Shown here: positions 56,809-64,000 of the stretch, one piece after another
Position numbering within the stretch: position 1 is the first letter of the stretch
Layout: each line of letters opens with the position of its first letter
Assembly: GCA_037042915.1 (NCBI GenBank)
Contig: CM073199.1
Coordinates: forward strand, 3,534,001-3,598,000
Direction: 5' to 3'
Origin: Auricularia sp. M13
Taxonomy: Eukaryota > Basidiomycota > Agaricomycetes > Auriculariales > Auriculariaceae
DNA: 64,000 nucleotides
Program-made: the position numbers and the translations under genes
Notes under the pieces: model-generated
Databases searched by the model: none
What the model was told of the DNA's origin: nothing
Seen by the model: only the letters and a program-made list of their open reading frames with translations

Positions 56809-56828
56809 TATATATATATATATATATA
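56809..56828 (+). promoter_or_regulatory. TA microsatellite serving as a TATA box
   Basis: About ten TA units followed by AAAAGG, 24 bases before the ATG at 56852. Confidence 0.5.
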
Positions 56829-56851
56829 AAAGGACTTGCCGCCGAGTGCAT

Positions 56852-57862
56852 ATGGTCGACAGAGTGATGGACTATACTCGCTTTGAAGCAGAGCTCGATC
56901 TGTCTTGGCCGACGATCTTCCCCACCAACGACGTTGATCATCCGAGTCTATACGTCTATTTTTCGACCTTGAAACGAGACGGTGCGCTTTGTTTCACAAC
57001 CAGTGTGATGCTTGCTGATTGAAGTAGATCGCCAAGTCTTTGTCGCCGTCGCGGAGGTCATCGGGCAGGCATCGAGAGCAGTATTCCATCCACACGGAAC
57101 GCGAGCGCGAGTCTGCGGCTATTCACGAGTCGTTCAACAGACGTTTTTTGTCACCGCCAGTAGCGTTGTTATTACAGGCAAGGCAGACAACTCGGACGGG
57201 CATTACCTTCCGGCGCAATTATGGCCTATAGTGCTCTTGGGCGAGACATTGGCATTCGGGAAAGCAGTCCGATACCAGCCTTTGCTTACACTCGTGGATG
57301 TTGTGGTGGCTCGACGAAAATACTGGCCGGAGGCTCCAGTTCGCATCACGTGCGTAAATTCCCCGTGACTCATGTACGCCGACGAGCTTACTGATGTCTT
57401 GAATAAGATGCAAGATCGACGCGACCGCGCGCCAGCTGTGCGCGATGGGTGTGATCAATAACCACAAGAAAGTCATGCTGTACGGCGTTGTGACAGCAAT
57501 TGGGAACGGCAAATTGGTTGTGGACGCTCGAGAGATATGCTTCGGCGACAACAACATGCAGGCGTGCAGGTGGACGCACGATTTCTCAGACGGAAACCTG
57601 GCCGCTCGATGGTAAGCGTACAGTAGCGGAGTCGCGACTGAGCTAAACGTTCTCAGGCTTTCACAGTTCTTGACACTGGTTTCATTCAAATGGTGCCGAA
57701 AAAGGTCAGTTGTTTAGTTTTCCTTGGATAAGGACTCATATACGTGTGTTCAGGACTGCATCGCGCGTGGGTAGGCGAATTTCGTCCGATGAGTGGTTTG
57801 CGTGGCCTGGGCTCGCAAAACCAAATACAGTGATGTGTTTGCAGCCTACGAATAGCTGTTGA
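56852..57862 (+). CDS. Two-OB-like-domain protein (copy 2)
   Basis: Exons 56852-56981, 57028-57349, 57408-57611, 57657-57704 and 57754-57862 give 270 residues. N-terminal block RQVFVAVAEVIGQASRAVF, a strand-turn-strand region RARVCGYSRVVQQTFFVTASSVVI, then a linking Cys (RITCKIDATARQL) and the second OB-like block KKVMLYGVVTAIGNGKLVVDAREICF. These match the pattern of the gene at 35976 (VIGxV / GxLxIDVxxV). The C-terminal tail differs from the other copies (SSDEWFAWPG...). Function is unknown. An OB-type fold would suit nucleic-acid or protein binding, but no signature residue proves it. Confidence 0.65.
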
Positions 57863-58151
57863 ATATACGACATACATGCGCGTTTGCAGCAGTTGAAGGA
57901 ACGAGCATAATGCGTTGTGACTGCGGCTCGGAATAGTCCCGTTGAGAACTTTCTGTCTCAGAACCGTTGTACTTCATGATTAGGCTTCGCATCTAAGCAA
58001 GGAAATTGTAATATTGTGCAAGCCATTCGCGTCATGAGAAAGCGCGCAAGCTTGGTGTGCGACGGCCCGGTGTCCGCATGCAAGTTAAGGTTCGGAAGCA
58101 ACTGTAAACTGCGACCTGTCACACAGAGTCTCGATATAAGATGGTCGCAGT
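57863..58151. other. Intergenic; nothing recognised
   Basis: No coding signal or clear promoter motif between OB-like copy 2 and the helical-family gene. Confidence 0.4.
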
Positions 58152-58738
58152 ATGCGGCACAGGCCTCGGAAGACGTCTCTTGCGGTTGAAATGTGCTTGA
58201 AGTCTACTGGTACGCTTTTCCCGAAGTTGCATGCTGCCGCCCTTGCTGACTGCAACCACGCGACAGATTGCACCTGTACCGTGCATCGTTCGATGACGGT
58301 CCAAATATTAAGCGCAAATGAGTATCCCATGCGGTCTCTTCAGGTGCGAAGTCACTGAGATAGTGTACCAAGGCTGCGCGATGACTAACTCAAGACGAGC
58401 AGTGCTATTACGCCGTTCGTGCGGGTCGATTCTTCGTTGGACTGCCTGGGATCGACTGGGAACGCATTGCGGATAGCAAGTACGCACGCGCTTGGATCCT
58501 TCGAGCCATGAAACGCGTCCCGCACCCCAGCATTGTACGACGACGTTTGCATCGCACGCGCAGGGCGTTGTTCGGGTTGGAGTTCGACGTCCACATGGAG
58601 CTGGTGGATTCCCAGCGCGCCGATACAACGGTACAGCGTCATTGCGAGTTCTTTGAAGCTTGGATCAGTACCTTGCACGAGTTCGTAGACGAGGCGGATG
58701 TAGTCATAGCACGTAGCATGTTGAGCGACTCGGATTGA
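58152..58738 (+). CDS. Small helical protein of unknown family (copy 1)
   Basis: Exons 58152-58343 and 58400-58738 (176 residues), with a 56-base intron carrying a canonical CTAAC branch site. The N-terminal half has CTVHRSMTVQILSANEYP. After the intron FFVGLPGIDWERI is followed by an all-helical region ending TTVQRHCEFFEAWISTLHEFVDEADVV. The CTV...NE block and the final R-x-x-x-x-W-x-x-x-x-x-F-x-E helix recur in the frames at 61.1-61.9 and 62.1-62.4 kb, so this is a local family lying between OB-like genes. I do not recognise it; start codon not certain. Confidence 0.5.
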
Positions 58739-58778
58739 GCCACAGACATTTTGAACGAGAATATATGAATTTTTCCAT

Positions 58779-59135
58779 TTGCAATGTGCCAGCACACGCA
58801 TGACCGTCTTCTTGAGAGGGTGTAACCATCTGATTGAGAGCGGGGGAAGCGGAGAATGGGAGCTGGAACGCATCTGGTGCGTGGAGATTCGCAGACGTCA
58901 CATTAGCTCGAGTTCGGCGGAAGTTCTGAGACAGATACGAACTCGAGTGGAACTAAACATTTGGTACCAGGCGAACCTTGATGTGATTGCGTTGCTTGCG
59001 AGTACCATAAGGTACGGTACAGGTTCGATGGGCGCACAACGGATCGGAATGAGACAGGTGAATTTTTACGCTGAAACACGCTTAAGTGTTCACATAGGGT
59101 GCCCTATAAAAGCTCATCTATGCCGTTGTGACTAG
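58779..59135 (+). CDS. Possible second helical-family member
   Basis: A 118-codon frame with LRQIRTRVELNIWYQANLDVIALLAST, which resembles the terminal helix of the neighbouring helical family. The 5' part is unconvincing and an upstream exon may be missing. It could be a decayed copy. Confidence 0.3.
   Translation: MQCASTRMTVFLRGCNHLIESGGSGEWELERIWCVEIRRRHISSSSAEVLRQIRTRVELNIWYQANLDVIALLASTIRYGTGSMGAQRIGMRQVNFYAETRLSVHIGCPIKAHLCRCD
59104..59111 (+). promoter_or_regulatory. TATA box upstream of OB-like copy 3
   Basis: CTATAAAA, 43 bases before the ATG at 59154. Confidence 0.5.
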
Positions 59136-59153
59136 CTGTATCAGTGGACCGCA

Positions 59154-60219
59154 ATGCCTCTGCTTCATATTGACACGCATATCGACTTATTCTATCCCGT
59201 CCTCTCGCCGTTGGCGCACGGTATAATCTACGCAACGTATCTCTCGCAGCTGGAGCTCAATGGTGAGATTGAGATTGCGCAGAGTTTCGAAATGTACTCA
59301 CGCCAGGAATAGGCTCAGTCTTCCCTGTATCCATTGCAGTCCCCGTGGGCGACACCGAGGCGAGGCTGATACCCTCGGGTACCGTGGCCCATGTCATTGG
59401 CAGTGTCAGTGTGGTAGGAAAGTCACTGTTGGTGACTGCCAGCGAGGTTCTACCACTTTACATCGCCTCGACGTCGCCCACGCGCGCCGGCATATTGAAA
59501 CTCTACGAACCGTTTATAACCGCCGTTGGCTTCGTGTCGTCGGGTCGGATTGCGGACTTTGACAACCCAGCGGCCGTCATCGTTGATCTGACCGTTGAGC
59601 GAATGGACCGCTGGCCTCACGTTCCCACTACAATACGGTTAGTATTCCCTCAGCGACCGGCATGATAAAAAAAAACTGACCTCGTCCTAGCTGCATGTTT
59701 AATCGAGATGAGCGCCGCTTTCGTAGTCTGATTCCGATGGTCAGAAACACGCCACTCATCGTGTCCGGCGTGTTGGCGGGCTGGTGGGACGATAAACTCA
59801 CCATCGACGTTCACGAGGTTCGCTGCAATAACAACGGGGACCTTCCAGACAGGCCCTTGGTCATGTATCACAGCCCCTTCCAGCAACGTGTCATGTTGGA
59901 CGGGTACGCCGTGTTTGACGAGGCGAGTGCTCCGCCGCCGTATACCGAAAGCGACGCACCTATCTCTTCGAATATGAAGACGTGAGTGTTGTACCGTGGC
60001 GTAGGGCATAGACTGACCTTCCTGCACAGCAACGAATCCGTCGTCATGCCTTCCGAATGCGTTGATACCGTGTGCGCTGGTCCCGCCTCTCCTGGAAACA
60101 AGTTAGTCGCCAAGAGAGCTATTGCAGACCGCATCGCGAAGCCTCGCCGTCGTGGGCGGAAGGCGAGCGCGCGCAGCCGCCTGGGAGTTTGTAAGGAGAT
60201 GGTAGCGACTGTGGCTTGA
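59154..60219 (+). CDS. Two-OB-like-domain protein (copy 3)
   Basis: Exons 59154-59262, 59307-59637, 59691-59981 and 60030-60219 give 306 residues. The first OB-like block is LIPSGTVAHVIGSVSVVGKSLLVTASEVL. The link crosses intron 2 as IRCMFNRDERRF, with the family Cys and Phe. The second block is NTPLIVSGVLAGWWDDKLTIDVHEVRC. A basic C-terminal tail (AKPRRRGRKASARSR) could be a nuclear signal, as in the copy at 36 kb. It is the best preserved family member: every intron has good borders and the frame is clean. Nuclear location and ligand binding are inferred from the tail and fold pattern only. Confidence 0.7.
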
Positions 60220-60532
60220 CTTACCAGTACGAATGTGTTCCTGTGATATCACTTATGGCGAATGATTACTTTTCACGTTGATATGATAACTTGCCCAATG
60301 TGTGCGCGCAAAGAATTGAAAAGCAATGGACGGGAGACGGGATGAAGAAGAGTGTCTCTGTCGAGCGGGTATCGCGAGAGTGTAGCGCTATCGGCTGAGA
60401 GAACACAAGTCGTAAATAGGTGTAAACTGTGGAAGCCTCCGGACGATCACCCGGAAGCAATGCAAAGCCGGTTTCGGACCGATAGATTCCGCGAACAGCA
60501 TATAAGGCCAGCGTATATTTCGCGACACTGCG
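60220..60532. other. Intergenic; nothing recognised
   Basis: Spacer between OB-like copies 3 and 4. It is noticeably richer in A/T than the upstream gene. Confidence 0.4.
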
Positions 60533-61138
60533 ATGCCCTTGACTATTTCCGGGACCTTTGTCTTATCACATCATACTACTGATATTGTCTCTGACCCTGG
60601 GTGTCCGTATGAAGTTCTTGAAGTCTATCACAGCCGCGTGGACTGTGGCGGCCTGGCTCTGAATGTGCTCATGAGATGGAAACGACTTTATTTCACGGGT
60701 ATGGATTTAGGGAACTGTTATCGCGATGGAGATGAGGTACATGCAGTTGGATCAATTACGATATCAACCGCTGGCGTAGCAACTATGGACGTTTTACGCA
60801 TACAGCTGATGTCACGAGCTTGCACAAGACTTTGTCAGCGTAAGATCCTGAGCTCCCGGCCGGTAATTACAGTAGTAGGCTTACTGGACAGCGGCGTCGA
60901 CTCGGACAAAGGTATCCGTGTCAGCGTAGGTTGCGGACGTTTTGTTTAGTGAGTCGGTCCTCTGAAGCACCGGAACATTTGCTGAAGCCTATCGCAGCTG
61001 TATTTTCCGTATGGGACCTTCTCCTTGGTGTAGAACAGCTGAACAGCGCGCAATTCTCGGGTGTGGTAGCTTCCAGGGTTGGAATCATCAGTACAGGTGC
61101 CCGTTGATTGTGCTATCCTATGTGACTTGCAGCGAGAT
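60533..61138 (+). pseudogene. Two-OB-like-domain family member (copy 4), probably decayed
   Basis: Exon 60533-60948 encodes the first OB-like block (DGDEVHAVGSITISTAGVATMDVLRIQLM) and RPVITVVGLLDSGVDSDKG. A GTGAGT-bounded intron (60949-60997) leads to YCIFRMGPSPW, the counterpart of YCRFDGSKPRW in the 36 kb gene. After this the second domain is hard to follow: the expected IDV-type strands appear in another frame and a stop comes at about 61138. So it is either damaged or has an intron I did not find. The stretch is more A/T-rich than copies 2 and 3. Confidence 0.45.
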
Positions 61139-61871
61139 CTCTCGTCGCTGGACGGTCAACATAGCGAATTGATCTGTGCTAGTCAGGTCTCAGAACTACC
61201 CGTAAGCTCCAGAACGAGCAATCCGTCTGAGGAAGAGGATCTGTCTCAGACCTGTCACAAGTTGAACGTTGACATGTTGACAGTTCCCTTTTACGGATGC
61301 AGCTCTTTCTGTCATATAGACGTCGTGATGTTTCGGACCAGTACCGTGTACAATCGTACTCCATATAAATTTTGCACTGTCGTCGACCACTCGCTCCCCA
61401 TAATTCCCGTCAACGAGCATCTCAACGCCGGCAACGCAAGCAACGTCGTCATGGGTAACAAAGTGAGAACTTATCTCGCTAAATTGGACCTATATCTCAA
61501 CGCTGTTGCTTTGAAAACAGACCGTGCATGGTTATTTTCAGCGCCGCACCCCACAAGCTGTCGGGGAGTTGCCGCGAATCAACGTTGGACTTATGCGCCG
61601 CCAAGTCTACGTTAAATCCTGGGTTGCACAGGCTATCAGGACAGTCAGATGCGTGCATGAGGTCATAAGCCGACTTCACTATATGCAAAACATCTACGAG
61701 GGGATCGGAGGCCTCATGCTTCATGAACTCAGCGTCCGCGAGCTTTCTTCGCGTAGGCGTCGCGCGATGTGGAGGAAGATCAACATGTGGTTTGCAGATC
61801 ACATACTCTTTTTCGAAGCCGCATCTGCGTTGTGCCGAGGACCATGTGAGAATTGTATGCAGAGCGCGTGA
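61079..61871 (+). pseudogene. Helical-family member (copy 3), frame-disrupted
   Basis: The 5' frame (61079-61615) contains FCTVVDHSLPIIPVNEHL, matching CTVHRSMTVQILSANEYP of the 58.2 kb gene. The 3' helical half continues in a different frame (61524-61871: MWRKINMWFADHILFFEAA). No good intron joins them, so one frameshift is likely. The product would be about 240 residues. It partly overlaps the end of the preceding OB-like relic. Confidence 0.4.
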
Positions 61872-62106
61872 ACGAACATGTCTCAGTTGGCCAAAGATGT
61901 ACAAATATTATCAGAATGTATATAAGCAATGGTTCACAGAGCAGGGAGCGACGTACGGCTTGAATATATGGTAATTACCGGAGACGAACTCCGAGTGCGC
62001 TTGCTCCGAGCGGTCTGGAACTTTGTCTCATTGCCGGTGGATGACATACGGCGCGAACTGTTACCAGTAAGAACACTACCAGCTGTCCTGAACACTACTA
62101 ACTGCA

Positions 62107-62442
62107 GTGAAGTTCTACTTTTCACTAGGGAGTCCCTTTGTCACAATAGGTCTGCCGCGCGTCATGTGTGATGCGGCTGGTTTCGTATCGGTTGCATGTC
62201 TTAGTGATTGGATTCGGATCGTGAGAGCGAGGCAGGGACGAGTGAATGTAGCGATGATGGAGTGTATGAGAGCACTGGAGAGATATATCGAGAAATGCAC
62301 TACTCAGCTTCAGAAATCTCGCCGACATGGACCCGATTTGGAGTTTCACCGCGATTTTTTGGCAGTCTGGACCTATAGCGTGACCGCGTTCGTAGAGCTC
62401 GTGATGGGATGTTCATGGCATCACGGGGAGAGAACGAGTTAG
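62107..62442 (+). CDS. Helical-family member (copy 4), 3' part
   Basis: A 111-codon frame: PFVTIGLPRVMCDAAG followed by helices and LEFHRDFLAVWTYSVTAFVELVMG, matching the second exon of the 58.2 kb gene. The first exon is not clear; 61975-62106 may hold it. The frame starts at an ATG in the middle of the conserved region, so this annotation is partial. Confidence 0.4.
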   Translation: MKFYFSLGSPFVTIGLPRVMCDAAGFVSVACLSDWIRIVRARQGRVNVAMMECMRALERYIEKCTTQLQKSRRHGPDLEFHRDFLAVWTYSVTAFVELVMGCSWHHGERTS

Positions 62443-64000
62443 CAGGAGTCTGTGTATCTAGAATAGCCGTTTGTAATGACATACAGTGCGTCTGTAATAT
62501 GCTCGTTTTTTATGAGCCTGAGCGAGCAGGGCGTGGCGTCAAGGAGCGTCTTGGCATCGTTCTCGAGAGCCACATGGATTGTATCGACCAGACGCGTGAG
62601 TAATCTAAAGTATTCATCAGTTCACGTGCGGTGCGAGAGTCGGCTCAGCGGCGTGAATTCGTACACAGCGCAAATCCCAAGTCGGCATGCAACAGCAAGC
62701 GTTGGCTTCGAGCTCGTGGAATGCGCCGTCGAGGTTGAAAGCATGATGATAAAGGACGGGATTTGGCCGCAAGCTGCCCGAGGTGTCCTTCGCGCACGCC
62801 CTTCGAGGCAGGCTGATGTCAGGTGAAATTGCGGTGTGTGACGGACGTCATACCCGTCCCGCACCGAGTCGCGGGCACAGTTTCCGATCGGCTGAGTGAA
62901 CTATAATGATCCTAATGCTCTCGAGCGCGCAGAACACACACCAGTGCCTATAGCGTGCTCTGAATCCCTTTTTGTGCGGAATGAGCGAAAAACGCACGCT
63001 GGATTCGGACGATCTGGACAGTGCGAGAGCGTGGTGAAAGGACGTCCTTTGCGCCTGAACGCGGTACAAGGACCATATGCGAGTCCAGGAAACGCCGTCA
63101 GAAGCGGCATTTGCGATGTTGGTACGGATTGAGTGCCGGTCATGCGCGCGGCGTAAGCAGCAGAGCAACCGGGACATGCGCGAGGTGCGCAGTAGACAGA
63201 GCAAATTACGAGGTTAGCAGACGATGCATACATTTGTGGCGCCGTGACAGACCTCTACAGTTCGCGCAGTGGTCGCGTGATCGCGGCGCGTTACGAGACT
63301 GCAGCGCGAGCGTCCATAGTGACCGCAGTCATCGCGTAGTATTCGAGAGCGTGGGCTGTACGGAGTGCCGCTGCCAGTGCGCATTGCAAAGCGCGCAGTG
63401 GACCGTTCAATGGTCGAGCTTGGTACTGTACCCGACGTGTAAAGCAGCAGCAGGGCAACCGATTTTGGCCGGCCGGTCCGGTCGGGCTACTGTCAAGGCC
63501 GATTACTCAGCGAGTGCTCACATTCGGGTCTGTCTCAGAACTTACGGATTCAGGCACGTTGAAATTATGTAGTGACCATCGAAAAGATTTGAGACATACC
63601 GTTCGTATAATCCCCCAAGAAATTAGTACTTAAGTGCCAGACTAGAATGGGGAAGCGGGACGTATCTTCTCTCTCATGGATGTCGATCAGACCTGGAAGG
63701 TGGCCAGAGTACAGAAGAATGTGCTGTGGTGGGGAGTCTGTAAAAGAACACAGGAGTCGAACCACTGTTCTCACTGTGGCATAGAATTTCTTACAGGCGA
63801 AACTGCAGGCTTCTGTTGCGGGCCTAACGGAGAAAAGTTGCACGACGTTGCACCGTTACCTCCATTGCCCGAGGAATTTTCAGAGTTCTTAGGCGACGGT
63901 CGTATATCTTCTCTATCTCGCCTACTAAATCTCGTATTTTCATTTGCGCAATTGGAGTCTTCGCAGCCTTTTCCATCTCTGCCCAACTCCTCGCACTTTG
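62443..64000. other. No supported gene
   Basis: Several 60-180 codon frames occur on both strands but none shows a domain, codon bias or splice context. 63200-63450 has short dispersed GCGCAGTGG/CGCAGTC-like repeats. The end of the window may lie in a gene that continues to the right. Confidence 0.35.

Overview
The window looks like a mushroom-forming basidiomycete (Agaricomycetes) nuclear genome. Genes are split by 45-65 base introns with GTRNGT donors and CTRAY branch points, coding DNA is GC-rich, small F-box paralogues are duplicated, and mobile DNA includes a KDZ-type transposon. No virus-like element, rRNA or intact tRNA was recognised.

Layout. 0-2.4 kb: a small host gene of unknown function on the minus strand, cut by a 1,030-base element with two nearly identical 330-base inverted arms. 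3.4-5.2 kb: a DUF726/Mil1-like hydrolase. 6.6-9.6 kb: two tandem F-box genes; a third copy lies at 25.1-26.5 kb. 9.9-24.7 kb: one C2H2 zinc-finger gene split by three transposon insertions. A 12.2 kb Tc1/mariner-pogo type (DDE_1) element sits in its third intron, that element's own transposase gene is interrupted by a 7.8 kb MULE, and a separate 1.2 kb TIR element sits in the last exon. Removing the insertions on paper leaves continuous frames in both interrupted genes. 27.0-28.5 kb: a secreted GH71 alpha-1,3-glucanase. 29.0-35.2 kb: a full-length ABCC transporter. 36.0-37.0 kb: a protein of unknown function with two beta-rich, OB-like domains.

37.5-56.6 kb is one 19.0 kb KDZ-superfamily DNA transposon. 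It has aligned 41-base terminal inverted repeats, an 8-base target duplication CTACAATG, and subterminal CTCCC/GGGAG repeats. It carries the transposase (49.8-52.7 kb) and five cargo genes, one of which looks like a TET/JBP-type 2-oxoglutarate/Fe(II) dioxygenase. Its non-coding stretches and one coding exon hold about 26 hairpins whose arms differ from group to group while the central hexamer stays TGACGC/GCGTCA; I consider this the most unusual signal in the window. Several genes here, and the C2H2 gene, carry single in-frame TGA codons in contexts that suggest CGA to TGA change, as expected for decay of methylated CpG.

56.8-62.5 kb: a local array alternating paralogues of the OB-like family seen at 36 kb with members of a second, helical family. 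From 62.5 kb to the end I see no gene I can support.
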